A stretch of 32,500 bases of DNA from Zopfochytrium polystomum (lineage: Eukaryota > Chytridiomycota > Chytridiomycetes > Chytridiales > Chytridiaceae), in contig JAIVFJ010000252.1 of assembly GCA_025765615.1 (NCBI GenBank), positions 55,001 through 87,500 on the forward strand, written 5' to 3'. The notes under the pieces are model-generated. The model saw only the letters and a list, made by a program, of their open reading frames with translations, did not search any database and was not told the DNA's origin. This document shows positions 11,167-23,162 of the stretch, piece by piece (position 1 is the first letter of the stretch; each line of letters begins with the position of its first letter). The position numbers and the translations under genes are program-made.

Positions 11167-11251
11167 CTTGTGTTTTTGTTTTGGTCCCTCTCCAATCATC
11201 CACAAATATTCGAATATCTGGATCTCTCTCCTTTACAGTAATGTGTCTCTT

Positions 11252-11252
<1 letters not shown>

Positions 11253-11282
<30 letters not shown>
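11253..11282 (+). repeat. Poly-A run (30 A)
   Basis: Uninterrupted A30, about 75 bases upstream of the GT2 start codon. It could affect the real length of the 5' leader because homopolymers are error-prone in assemblies. Confidence 0.9.
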
Positions 11283-11288
<6 letters not shown>

Positions 11289-11356
11289 GACACGAATGCT
11301 TGTAATAGGGAAATTGTCCGAAAAAGCGCCTCGAGCAAATCACACGATGCCAATAA

Positions 11357-13478
11357 ATGTTTTACCTGACCGAGGGCTACCTTCCGTTCTTCCTGCCGCT
11401 CGGCTTCATCGGCATCTACCGCTGGCTCTGGTACCTCGTCCGCCTCCTCGGTTACGCCCTTTACAGGCCCAAGCGGCCCGCAAGATGGCACCTCCAGCAG
11501 AAGCAGGAGCGTGAGCAGCGGAAACAGCAACAAATACAACACGCCGGGTCGGCCGCCGCCCGATACTTCCTGGGCCGGTCCGACCACCGGCCACCTCCAC
11601 CGCCACAGCCACTATCACCACCCGCCGCCGCACCGCCACGCTACACGCCCTCCCGCGACGTCACAATCCTCGTCCCGACCATAGACACGCCCACCTCCAC
11701 CCTCTCCCGCGCCCTCGCCTCCTGGCTCGCCAACGACCCCTACGAGATCATCCTCATCACGACCCCGCCTCTCCAGCCGTCCCTCCTCGCCGCGGCCCTC
11801 GCCGCAGACCCGGTCCGGCGGCGCGTGAGCGTCGCGACGGTGCGAAGGGCGGACAAGCGGTGCCAAATGGTGGCCGGCGCGAACAGGGTCGCGACGGCGG
11901 TGACCGTGTTTTGCGACGACGATGTGGTGTGGCCGAGCACGATGCTGGAGTACTTGTTGGTGCCGATGGAGGAGGATGAGAGGGTTGCTGGCGTCGGTGG
12001 GTGTTACTGTTTGCGTGTGTGTGAAGGGTGTAGGGGTAGTGGGAGTGGAGCAGCGTGCGCGCACAGAAGAAAAGTTTGAGGACTAACCGAACGCAACCCG
12101 AACAAACAACCGACGACGGAAAAAAAAAAAAAAAAAAAAAAAAAAAAACGCAAAAACTAGGCACGTCGCAACGCGTCATTCCCGTCGGCGACCGCATGAC
12201 CATTTGGGAGGTCTTTGCGGCGTTCCGTATCACGGTGGAGTTTTCTTTTTTTTTTTTTTTTTGGCTTGTCTTCGCGCAACCCCAAACTCTAAAAAAAAAA
12301 AGAGGGCACCTCCCAAAAAAAACACCCCCTAGATGCGCAACATCGAAGTCCTCGCCACAACCCGCATCGACGGCGGCGTCTGCTGCCTCTCAGGCCGCAC
12401 GGCCGCCTACCGTACATCCATCCTCCACGACCCGGTCTTCCAACACGCCTTCACCAACGAGCGCTGGGGCCCGCGGGGGCGGTACCGGCTCCGCTCCGGC
12501 GACGACAAGTTCCTGACGCGCTGGCTGCACTCCCGCGGGCACCGCACGTTCGTGCAAGGGTGCGCCGAGGCGGAGCTGGGGTCCACGTTTTCGCCGACGG
12601 CGCGCGGCTTCGCGCGCCAGCTGACGCGGTGGACGCGCAACACGTGGCGGTCCGATTGGCGCTCGGTCGCCGTCGAGCGGCGCGTGTGGGCGCGGCACCC
12701 GTTCGTCGCCGCGTGCATGGTCGACAAGTTTTGCAACCCGGTGACGGTCCTGGCCGGGCCGGCCGTCGCCGCGTACTTGGTCTTTGTGCGTGCCACGGGC
12801 GCCGGCGGGGCCGGAGCCGGAACGGCGAGGAGGGAGGAGGATACTGGGACGGGCGCGCCGGCGTGGGCGGTTGCGGCCGGGTCGTACGTGGCGTGGGTGC
12901 TCGTGACGCGGCTGGTCAAGTACGCGCCGCATTTTGCGCGGCACCCGGCGCACGTCGTCGCGCTGCCGGCGTGGGTCTTGTTCGGGTACTTTTTCGCCGT
13001 GCTCAAGCTGTACTGCCTGATGACGTTGCACGTGACCGAGTGGGGCACGCGCGCGGGGGCGGACGCAGAGGAGGCAGACGACGGAGGGAGCAGCGATCCC
13101 GTGGATCCCGAGATCTTTGCGCCGCATTGGCGGGAGAAGAAGCGGCGGATGGAGGAGGCCAAGGGCGATGCCGGCGGCGGGCGGGAGGAGGGACAAGACG
13201 CGTCAAAGTCGAAGAAGGACAAAGAGGACGAGATAATGGTGGGCGAGAGGCCGCTCGACGGTTTGGTGTTGGGCGGGGGCGACGATGCCGCACCTGCAGT
13301 CGAAGGAGGACGAGTCGAGGGCGGCGGAGAGTGGCCTATGACGGCCGGGCTTACCACGGAGCAGGGCTCCGCGGTGACTTTGGTGGATATTGCTGTCGTG
13401 CAGCCACAGGGCGGAGAAACTGCGGTGGAGGCTCGGTCGTCCGTCGAAGGCGCATTCAGGGAACAAACGAACGACTAA
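11357..13478 (+). CDS. Processive GT2 glycosyltransferase, Cps1/hyaluronan-synthase-like, 3 exons
   Basis: Predicted plasma-membrane polysaccharide synthase using a nucleotide sugar. Exons 11357-11996, 12161-12234 and 12333-13478 join in frame to 619 aa. N-terminal membrane segment (about 9-36), Gln/Pro-rich linker, then VTILVPTID (102-110), CDDDVVWP (Asp187-189, metal/UDP site), DGGVCCLSGRTAAYR (about 251-265), GDDKFLTRWL (catalytic-type Asp, 294-303) and RQLTRW (333-338, the Q/RxxRW product-binding motif). Three or four membrane helices follow at about 360-500, then an acidic, low-complexity tail of about 120 residues. Motif order is that of fungal Cps1-like GT2 proteins. Introns are 164 and 98 nt; the first ends after a 28-A run and the second contains a long T run. 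The donor at 12235 (GTGGAG) is weak. Product sugar (hyaluronan-like, glucan or chitin-like) cannot be told. Confidence 0.9.
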
Positions 13479-13599
13479 AGGCCGGTCGAACTCGAGGGTT
13501 CAGAGTGGGCGCCGCCAATATGATGACTTCGCAAAAGCGCTGGTGCGGCTCTTGCTAATTTCCAATTGATCAGAGTGGTAGGGAGTTTTCGCTGTTTTC

Positions 13600-14850
13600 A
13601 TGACCTCGCTCCAGAGGATGGCGTCCGTTGCTGTCAGCCTCAGTTCTGCTGTCCATGACCTTGTTCCGTCGCCGGGATGGCCTCCGGGCTTCTTGGAATT
13701 ATTACCATCGGCGGTGGCGCATCGCTTGACCAACGAGGCGGGTGTCACTTGTGCCTCGCCGGAGAGAGTGGCAAGCTTGCTTGAACCGGGAGAAGTACGT
13801 CTGTCGGTCCCGGCGCTGCCATCCTCGCCAGCCAGATTGGCCCATTTCTGGGTTTCGTTAATACCCTTGCCGTCAAACTTGTTATTCGGACGATGAAGAA
13901 GAGGATGAGTGCCATGCACGAACGATTGACAAAGAGCCAACTACGTTCGCTCTCAAAACAAGAGAAAAAAATGCTTACGAGGAACTCGGGACACCACTGT
14001 TCGGCGACATAAAGATCATCGCGTTTCTTGCCGCTATTGCCGATGCTGCCATCCCCATTTTGTCCTCCTCCAAGAGAGATGCTTGCCGCAGGGTACTCGA
14101 ACGAGACTTCCTCCGCCCTCGCGACGGCGGCCAAACTGCCTTCGCGAAGCCGATGAGGCGTTTACCGTGCTCAAGGATGCTCCCGCCAGCCCCGCGTCCC
14201 GCCAAGCCGGCCCGGCTACCTCCAGCCGCTTTCGCCTGCCGTCGCCTCCCCTCGAAGGAGAGGAAGCCAACTTCACGAACGCCCCGCGCGATCAAGCCAC
14301 CTCGCCGCCGGTCTTGGTTCGCGCCTCCCTCCCGGCAACAGAGACATGTCGCGAACCGACTTCTCGCCAAACAACCGCCTTGACCGTTGTTCGACCAGCT
14401 CGTCGAGTTCCCGCCAACACGCGCCTCCGCCTTGCCGCCGCAGCCGGAATGGCCCCCGATGCAGTAATCCGTCTAGCTCCTGATGCACAAGCGATGAACG
14501 ATGGCCTCGAGCAAGCAGTCGTAAGCGAACCCGGCGTAATTTTTTTTACTTTAAACCCACCACAACCCCTCTCCCCCCCCTCAACTCCACCCAAGGCGCG
14601 CGCCATGATGCGTGACAAGAATTTGAGGGTTCACGACAGTTCGTATTACGTTGCGTGGATGCCTGATGGCCGCCTCGTTGCAGTCGTCGGGGAAAAGTGG
14701 GACGTTGACGGGTTGACCTACCTTGGCTCACGGTTCATCGACACTTTGACGGTGGCCTCTCGTTTCCCTTGCTCCTTCTGCGAACCAAGTGTGAATCACT
14801 GGGGCCACCAGTGCCCGCACCAGGGAAGGATTCTGGACGGTCGTGGCTGA
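13600..14850 (+). other. Unrecognised coding-like region, gene model unresolved
   Basis: No family recognised. Three stretches look protein-coding on the plus strand. The first is an ATG frame at 13600-13896 (FLELLPSAVAHRLTNEAGV). The second is a stretch about 13830-14090 in which two frames look good: one with a hydrophobic segment then basic (IGPFLGFVNTLAVKLVIR), the other acidic then hydrophobic (GDIKIIAFLAAIADAAIPI). The third is a long open frame at 14083-14850. Inside the third, CAGTC|GTAAGC at about 14521 and CACCCAAG at about 14595 form a phase-0 intron, after which DSSYYVAWMPDGRLVAVVGE is read. I could not join everything without breaks. The minus strand is also largely open here (13500-13940, 13975-14370). 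It may be one membrane-protein gene with frame errors or a decayed one. Confidence 0.35.
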
Positions 14851-14859
14851 GCTCACCCG

Positions 14860-15614
14860 CTCCCCATCCTGAGGCTGGTTGCCTGTTGTTTTGGTTGTTT
14901 TTGTTTCTTTTTTTTTTTCAGCCAAGTTTGCTGGCATTGCTCCGTTGTTTCTGCAGGCTTTGCCTTGTTCCGTCTCATCTTTCCCATGAGTAGTTTCTCT
15001 CGCCTTCTCCAAAATATTTTCCAAATATATTTCACCTTGTTCGACGCTGGATTGCCCCCCCACCAAAATAAAATAAAAAAAAAAAAAAAAAAGAGCACAG
15101 CGTACCGTGCCGTGAAAAAGTAATAGCCCGCCTCTTGGCTACGGTCTTCGCAAGATTCTCCTTGTTAGTTGCATTGTGTTGCTTAGCCGAACAATAGAGT
15201 TCAAAATCCAGGCGAGGCACGCGTGCAACCTTCGATGTTGTAACACAACCATCGACCCAGGACCACCCAGCTGAACGCAAAACAAACCGCGACTTTGATT
15301 TGTAACTGAAATAATGGGGGTGCGGAGTGCCCGAAAGCGCGCATCTGGGAAGTTTTGAAAGCACAGGTAAAGCAGAATAGGAAAGAAAAACACACACAAG
15401 CAATCGCACAGCGCCGTTGCACACTTAAAATAAAAGAACACGCATCTACGCGCTCAACAATCAACGGGCTGTCTAGCCACACTCATGCCATCCCGCACCT
15501 GCGCAGGGCAAATAGGCCACAATCTTAAAGGGAACAGAGAAGAAGGCAATCGACGGCACAAAAAGCAAAAGGAACGATCGGCTTGTTCTGCATGCACGGT
15601 CGAACGCCAACGCT
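14860..15614. other. Intergenic region
   Basis: No supportable gene. Contains a T run at 14909-14918, AT-rich DNA with a long A run at 15075-15092, and the 3' flank of the TRPV-like gene that ends at 15615. Confidence 0.5.
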
Positions 15615-18600
15615 TCACATGTCATCACGCCACGACGACAGCTTCCGCTGGAACACGGTGCTGGACGTGCCCTTCTGCCCGAGCGCGATGAGGGGCGAGC
15701 TTTCGTCGACGGTGGCGACGGTGCGGACGACCTCGACGCCCGTCTCGTTGCGGACGACTTCAAAGAGAAAGTCGTACAAGAAGAAGCGGTTGCCCTTGAC
15801 GCCGCCTTTTTTCTCGCGCGCAATCTTGCCGCTGAATATTTGCGTCTTGCGCGGGATGCCCATGCGCGTGATGGGTTGGAGCGAGAGCTGCCGGTCGATT
15901 TCTTCGCTTTCGGTCGCCTTGCCCGATGACGACGACGAGTTGCCGGCGGACAGCAGGTGCGGCGCGCGGAGCCTGTTTAGTAGCTCCTCAAAGTCGGACT
16001 GCTTAAGCTTCACTTTAGCAGCGTGCTCCCGGATTATTCGCTCCTTATCCTCCTCGCTCTTGGACCGGGACACTTCATCGACGAAATTACTTTGAAGCCT
16101 GGTGAGTGTCTCCATGTGCTTTTTGCGTTCTCTTTGCTCCCTTCGCTTGAGGTGCTCGGACTGCTGTGCGTACCGGGCATTGATAATTTCGTCCGTCTCC
16201 ATGATCAGATTTGCCCACGACATGCGCGCTTGCTCGTTCGACTCCTCCAGAACCTGTTAAAAGTCAAACATGCCGTGTCAGCTATTGCAGCGAGGCAACC
16301 AACAAACGGACCCAAGCAGGTACCCGCCCGACCTGAGGACACCTACCTGTGAGAACCGAGACCCAATCATCGCAATGAATACGTTGACAAGGAGAAGGTT
16401 GACAACCAAGTTGAACACAAGGTAGATAACAAGCGCGAAGGACGAATTCGCGTTTCGCACGTCATCTAGGGAAAGAAGTGAGTGGCGCGCAAAGTGAAGG
16501 AGGTTAGTGTGGGAAGAAAAGCGGAAGAAAGACGACACGAAAATGCCAGAGGCAAATCGCACAGATTCGCCGCATTGGTGCGTGCGGGAGAGGGAAGGGG
16601 AGGGACTTACCGTAAGAACCCTGGCCAAAAAAGTACCGGATTGCCCACAGCATGCCACCGGGTAGCGACTTCCATTCCCGCAAGCCCTCCGGGTACGTCT
16701 GTCCCGTAATGTTCTGGTTCGCTGTCACGTACTGTGCAAAGTCGCCAACGGGACCCATAAAAAGCCACATGGCCTGGCCCAGGCCGACGATAAAGATTGC
16801 AACCAGGGCAATGAAAGTGAAGAGGTCCAGTTGGATGATTCGAACGAAAACGATGCACAGCGCCGAGAGATTGGAAAGGAGGCCGAAATTGTAGAATCCT
16901 TTGCTGAAATAGAGAAGATAGAGCCAGCTGGAAGTTTTTTCTTGCGGGTAAGATATGGGTTCGGCAAACGCAGTTCAGCGCATTTTACTCACCCGAAAAT
17001 TGCATTCCAACCCCAGACGATGTCTTCACCCATCGAGTTTCTTGAAAACCGAAGAATGACCCCCAAGAAGAAGAGAGTGATGTTTACCCACTGCATGTAG
17101 TTTTGGTGCCTCGAGAAGCCAGTAAAATAAACCCATTTCTCCCGGATGATTTCCATCATTTCGTTCTTCACGGCCCATACATTGCAAATGACGAGGAGGA
17201 GTTCGATGCACAGCCGAGCAACCTGGGTCTGGTGGTACCGGTCCCATTGGTGATCGACAAAGATTTCCTTGAATACATCATAGTAAGCGAGGCGCGCATC
17301 GGATCCATAACGGGCAAAGGAAGTTCCGTTATTGATCTTGTTAGCCTCATCCAGGTCCGCGTTGTAGAATGTTTGGTCGTTTGGCAGCATCCAGATCATG
17401 GCGGAGAAGAGCAAGAGGTACAGAATGTTTTGGACAAAGCTAAAGAGGAAGATTCGGCGGCCGTACAGGATCCATTTTGCCTCGAGCAGCTTGTCAAAGA
17501 CGTGGATTCGAATGACATCCACCTTGTTGCTCCTGATGGCTTCATTGAGGGCACTTGTTTTGTGGGTCATCGTCGCTTCTTCAAACACGGTGTCAAGCTC
17601 TGTGAGGGGAATCCGGTGCATACTCATCGGTCCATACGTCCAAAGAGTGCTCTCCTTGTAAATAATCAGCGCCTTCACCATGTCGACTTGATTGTTCCTG
17701 ACTGCAAGGATGAGCGGTGTCTCCTTGTTCGAGTTGATCACGACCTCGTCCAGTTTTTGAACGATCTCCGTCCCACCCAAGGGTCGATCCTTTTCTTTTT
17801 TGTCGGAGCTTCGGGCAATGATATCGTAAATACTTCCAGGCTCAATTCGCGGATATCCCTTCACAGTTGGCTTATCTCGTCCAGCTCGGGCATCCGAATA
17901 GTATCCCCAATATGCCAACACGTGCAGAACTGTGTTACCATGCCCGTCCACGCAGAGAGGGTCGACTCCCACTTCATTTAGGAGATACTTGACAATACGC
18001 CGGTGACCCATACAAGCAGCAAAAGAAAGAACCGTTTCGCCCATCTGCACAAGCACAACAGTAGGAGGGTTAAAGGAAGCCGAAAGAAATGGCACTTACG
18101 TATAGTGTTCCGCCTAGGCTGAAGAAAGCTCCTCGAGCTCTGGGGATGTGGCAGTCTGCCCCGTGTTTGATCAGGATTTTGAGCCACTTTGGGTCGTCGC
18201 CAAAGTTCACCACGGCAAGATGACAAGCGTGCTCCCCCCAGTACTTGGAGCCTTCGTAGATGCTGTTGACTGGTTTCAAAAACGGGTCAGCCGGAGAACA
18301 CCCTCCAAAATGAGAAAGAGCGAAGACAACGGGCCAGCTCAACTCATTTGCGCAAGCACGTGCTTCGGAAATGGCTGGATCTCTGAGTTTATCCCCGGGT
18401 CGTACTCGCCCAGACCGAAGAAGTAGTTGAGCAGACTCTCATTCTTGACGAGTAGGGCATACTGCAGGATGTTCTCACCCTCGACACCGCGCTCGAGGTA
18501 CATGTCGTAACCGTTCGTAGCTTTGAACCTACCGTTACATCTGTTGTACCTTTGCAGTAGGTCGTTGGGGGTGCACTTCTCCTTGACAAGAACGGACCAC

Positions 18601-19019
18601 ACCGACTCTTTCGCCTGCTCCAACTCCTTACGCAGCACGTCGCCGGGGACGGCAGTAACGTCCGCCTCCTCGCCAGTCTCGATGCCGTTGGTGTAGAGGA
18701 GGAACGCAAACTTGCGCAGGGCTGCCCCGGCCGAGGCAAAGAAAGAGGGCTTTTCGGGGTAGGGGAGGACGTTCTCGGCATGCGGAGTCCAGTTCTGAAT
18801 GGCGCAGCGGCGGATATAGGACTGGTGGACGATTTCGGTGATTCGTGAGACCGTCTCTTCGCGGGAAGCTCGCCCTTTGGCGTAATCTGTGTGGGCCGAC
18901 GTCATCTGGATCGCTACGAACTCATCGCCAGAGTGGGCATCGCGATGAGCATGGCGGTTGCCGCCGTTGCTCAAGGTGGCAGAGGCTTGCCGGTGCTGCT
19001 GCTGATGTAGGGAGGTCAT
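15615..19019 (-). CDS. TRPV-like cation channel with ankyrin repeats, 6 exons
   Basis: Predicted membrane cation channel. Exons in coding order: 19019-18344, 18269-18100, 18044-16993, 16903-16611, 16465-16347, 16253-15615; every join has a GT-AG pair and keeps frame, giving 982 aa. A long N-terminal region is followed by ankyrin repeats from about 230, including GEHACHLAVVNFG, a FFSLGGTLY finger-like insertion, GETVLSFAACMGHRRIVKYLL and GNTVLHVLAYWG, as in TRPV. The TRPV signature WTYGP (417-421) precedes LTELDT. Six membrane helices: S1 about 479-502, S2 557-574, S3 598-615, S4 640-655, S5 662-680, S6 740-768. The pore loop is MLWAIRYFFGQGSYG, with GQGSYG as the likely filter. After S6, LEESNEQARMSWANLIMETD resembles the TRP-domain helix, but the usual TRP-box Trp position appears to be Ala. 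A charged coiled-coil-like tail follows. Start ATG at 19019 is the first in frame. Confidence 0.9.
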
Positions 19020-19682
19020 AACTTGGGCGGATGGGATTATTTTGGTGGACAGGTTGAGACGAGTACGAAGGAGAATGGGGGGACCAGATCAAAGGATCAA
19101 CGTGGAAGCTGGTTTCGCCCGGTGAAAGGAGGACGCAAGTGAATAGCAAAGAAGGGAGGAAAGGGAATCAGGGAGAGAGAAGAGACGCCCAGGTATGGGA
19201 AAGAGGGCGTAGTAGTAGTGCCGGAGGGACGACGCCGACGCCCACGACAGTGACGGCGACGACGACGAAACTGCGCCGGGTTTGGAGGAGGGGTGGGGTT
19301 GGTTGCGTCGTGCGGCGCGCACTTTCTCTGATGATTGTTCTGCTTCCACGGCTGTCCCTGCTGTTGGGGGTGGACAGACAAACAGACAGACAGACAGAAA
19401 GACAGACAGACAGACAGACAAACAGAGAGAGCAATAGTAATCCCGTCAAAACGTTATTGGAGCGAGATTGCATTTCCTTTTTTGCGCGAAAAGAAGTCGC
19501 CGGAGCCAATGGAGTTTGCCTCGCTGAAAAGAATTTTCGTTTCGTTGCGTTCGCTCGACGCAGCCTGCCTCGCTCCGCCTCTTCGACTTCTCTCTCCCCA
19601 TCGCGCCGGATTCCAACCTTTGCGAGCGCCACCGCTCGCGACCCCGCCTTTGCTTGTTTATTTTTTTTTTCTTCATAGGCCC
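19020..19682. promoter_or_regulatory. Shared divergent promoter region (TRPV-like / LEWW protein)
   Basis: The channel gene starts leftward at 19019 and the LEWW gene rightward at 19683 (or 19509), so at most about 660 bases serve both. The region holds a GACA/GACAAACA microsatellite (about 19371-19430), CGACGACG triplets and a T run at 19661-19670. I see no convincing TATA box or known operator; the call rests on gene orientation. Confidence 0.5.
19371..19430 (+). repeat. (GACA)n microsatellite
   Basis: Tetranucleotide repeat, mostly GACA with AACA and GAAA variants, lying between the divergent channel and LEWW genes. Confidence 0.9.
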
Positions 19683-19723
19683 ATGTTGTTTGTTGACGAG
19701 AACGGAGACTGGAAAATGGAGCC

Positions 19724-19763
<40 letters not shown>

Positions 19764-21899
19764 TACAACATTAGCGACGACAGTGACTGCTGCGATTACT
19801 TGATCCGCGACAGCCACGCCGGCGACGGCGGCGACGGGTTTGATCACACTCCCTTCCTGGCCAACTTGCCCAAAGACTACCCCACTCTCGACAAGCTATT
19901 CCTCCATCTCCACGACCGCATCGCCTTCAACGCCTCAAACGACGCGGTCGTGTTCCGCAGTCCGCCTTCAACAACTTTACACCCACCGAGTATGTCGCCG
20001 CGCATGGCCGTTCCACTCGCCATCGCATCCGCACAGAGCGCGTCCCAAATCGTAGCGTTCCAGCCGTTCGTCGCGAGCACGATCGCCGCGCACCTCCCAG
20101 GCCCGGACCGCTACTCGTTTGCGACGCTCTGCCGCCTCCCAAAAGTTCAAGCCCACGCGCTGTACTCGATCCCAGCGGCGACGCTCGAAGCCGCGAGCGC
20201 CCGTGGCCTCGTGGACCTTCTCGAGCACCGAACGCGGTACGCGCGCGGCGGCCGCGTCGGATCGATCGTCGACGCCGTGGACGGCGTTAATCGCCGCAAC
20301 GGCGACGACGAGGTGAACGCCCCGCCTCCGTCGCTCGCGTGGATCCTCCGTTCGCGCGAGATTCCCCGGTCCAACGGGCCTCCTTTGCGCCTCGAGTGGT
20401 GGGAGGAATGCGGGGTCAACGCGTACGCCGACGACCAGACAACGCGCGCGCTCGCAGTTGCAGCAAAAAACGGCCACATTGCCGTGCTGGAGTGGTGGAA
20501 AGGAACGGGCTGGGTCCATCTTCCGGAGCACCGAGACTTTTCCGTTTGCGTCGCGGCTCTGGCAGGACGGCTCCCCGTCCTCGAGTGGTGGAGGGAGAAC
20601 TGTGAAGCGTTCAATCTGTACTGGGAAGCCACTGAAGCGGCAAGCAGGAATGGGCACGTGCACGTTCTGGACTGGATTCACAAGCAGCTGGCGGACCAAA
20701 AGGCGAAGCATGACATTTACATCAAAGGAATGCGTCAAAACGGGATTTATGCGGCTTGTGAAGGCGGCCACGTCGCAGCACTGGATTGGTGGAGGGGCAA
20801 AGGCGGTAAGCGACACCAATTCGGAAGAGGCGCTCTCAAAGCGGCTCGCTTTGGATTCGTAGACGTTCTGCAGTGGTGTTACGACCACTCCATCACATTT
20901 CCCTCACGGCTGATGGCCGAAGGGGCAAGCCAAAGCGGGCAGGTGGCGATCCTGCAATGGCTCAAAGAACATGAGATGTTGAGCAGCGGGGATGAGCGAT
21001 GCTTCTGTTCTGCAGCTTTCAAGGGTCACGGAAATGTCATACGGTGGCTCCAATCTCACTTTGGAGAGAGTTACCAGTGGGACTGGACGAGCACCATATT
21101 GGAGTTAGCTTGCAAAGAAGGACATGTCGCCGTCCTGGAACTTTTTTGGGAAACCATCTCAGAGTCCGATATGGGCCAGTGGAAAGACGAGTATCTCGTG
21201 GAGGCTGCCGCAAACGGCCAAATCAAGATCTTTCGCTTTTGGCACAGCAAAAGGCATGCGGAGACTCTCCCTGAAGAGGTGTTTGAGGCGGCCACTGCAG
21301 GGCGCCATCTTGCCCTGCTTGAATGGCTCAAAGAAGCGGGCTTTGTTGGAAGTCTCAGCAATGTCGGTCTATCGAAACTGCTCTCAGGACCAAGCGACTC
21401 GGACCGTGTCGCGACAAAGGCCGCCGTCCTGCAATGGTGGAGAGCCAGCGGTTTCCGCTTCGAGTTCGACCCGTCGGCGGTCGTTTTTTTGTCAAAGACC
21501 AACCGAGCGCTGCTGGATTGGTGGCAACACAGCGGCCTCCAAGTCGAGTGGCCCGAAATGGTCGTTGACGAGATATGCCAGTGCCGGACGTTTGAGGACG
21601 TTGCGGCGCTGCAGTGGTGGAAGGAGAGCGGGCGGAACGTAAAGTGGCGGTCGGAAGGCAAGTCTCTGGCGGATCACTTGAGCGCGTACATCCCCCGATG
21701 CCAGCGCGGGCTCTCTGATCGATACTCTATTGAACGCAGGATCAAGGTCACAAAAGCCGTGACGGCGCTGGAGTGGTGGCTGTCGAGTGGTCTCGATGTG
21801 GAGTCGGATTACACCGGTTGGACGCGGTATGGAGGGTGGGGGCTGGGCGTGTGGGATCGTTGGTGGGCCGAGCAAGCGCGGCGCAGAGCTTCAAAATGA
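19683..21899 (+). CDS. LEWW-repeat (ankyrin-like) protein, 738 aa, single exon
   Basis: One uninterrupted frame. An acidic N-terminus (a run of ten Asp encoded by GAC triplets at 19728-19757) is followed by a leader with PDRYSFATLCRLPKVQ, then about 15 repeats of roughly 30-45 residues built on [VAL]L[ED]WW..[ST]G: LEWWEECG, LEWWKGTG, LEWWREN, LDWIHKQ, LDWWRGKG, LQWCYDH, LQWLKEH, IRWLQSH, LEWLKEAG, LQWWRASG, LDWWQHSG, LQWWKESG, LEWWLSSG. Between them come ANGQ/RNGHV turns that recall divergent ankyrin repeats. I know this type as abundant in chytrid genomes; a protein-binding scaffold is likely but no partner is shown. The frame is open further upstream with an ATG at 19509; I chose 19683 because the stretch between (RAPPLATPP...YFFFLHRP) looks like a leader with a T run rather than protein. 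No intron is needed. Confidence 0.85.
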
Positions 21900-22002
21900 A
21901 ACAGCGCCCGCCCCTACGGTGGGGGATGGAGTTACCCCGCTTTCTTGAAGTTGCTACCAGTCCTCCCGTCCTGTGGAATTGGAGGAAGGCTGAATTTGGT
22001 GT
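21900..22002. other. 3' flank of the LEWW gene
   Basis: Short spacer. From here to about 22960 base composition drops towards AT compared with the neighbouring gene, which suits a block of degenerate mobile DNA. Confidence 0.4.
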
Positions 22003-22626
22003 TTACCGCAAAAGACATTTTTGTGGGATCTTTGTGGGTACAGCTCCAGAATCGATCATGTATGGAAGAGAGGCTATGCCTGTGTGTGACGCGCTCACTG
22101 TTGCAGTGTTCACAAAGAAGTAGAAGCAAGAGGGACCGTTTGTTTGAGAAGAAGAAACAGAAGGCCCTCCTGTAGCAGGTTGAGGGTGAAATCCAGAGAA
22201 AGGAACAAGAGTTGCTTGTGGTACAGCCACAGTTGCTGAGGCTGAAGCATGGTTTGGTTGAGCTGGTGCGAACTGCTGCATTTGGAGCCTGGCTGAGATG
22301 GCATTGGCTTGGCGTATGTGTAGGCAGTGCTCAGACTTGTCTGTGTGTGCGATTGGAGCATTTGACAACAACAGTAAAATTTGTACCTGCACGATCTGCC
22401 CGTTGACTTATAAGCAATCCTTCCCAAAAAAAAAAGTAGAAAAAAGAAGATACTGAAGAGTGTGGCAGTCCACAATGAATGCAGTGGCAGGCCATGTAGA
22501 TTTTAGTTGGGGGGAGAGTTCAGCCACCCATGCTTCTCTGTATGGGTTGGTGGCAATATTCACACTTTGTTTGGGACACAGATGCCCACTGTGGTCCACT
22601 TGAGTGGAACACAGCAGTTTTGTCAA
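22003..22626 (-). mobile_element. Possible copia-type gag/protease remnant
   Basis: Two minus-strand frames. The first (22626-22408) contains CSTQVDHSGHLCPK, which looks like a worn CCHC zinc knuckle. The second (22392-22003) has a Gln/Pro/Ser-rich stretch and then PYMIDSGAVPTKI, where DSGA is the aspartic-protease active-site motif in the usual 'WIIDSGA..H' setting of Ty1/copia polyproteins. Stops and frame changes separate the pieces and no reverse transcriptase or integrase follows. A gag/protease leftover is the best reading, but short motifs can arise by chance. Confidence 0.3.
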
Positions 22627-22627
22627 A

Positions 22628-23162
<535 letters not shown>

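Noticed and set aside
12390..13357. Long minus-strand frames opposite the GT2 gene
   Set aside because: Arg/Pro-rich shadows; the plus strand carries all GT2 motifs.
19977..20888. 303-codon minus-strand frame opposite the LEWW gene
   Set aside because: Mirror of the WW repeats; no family character.
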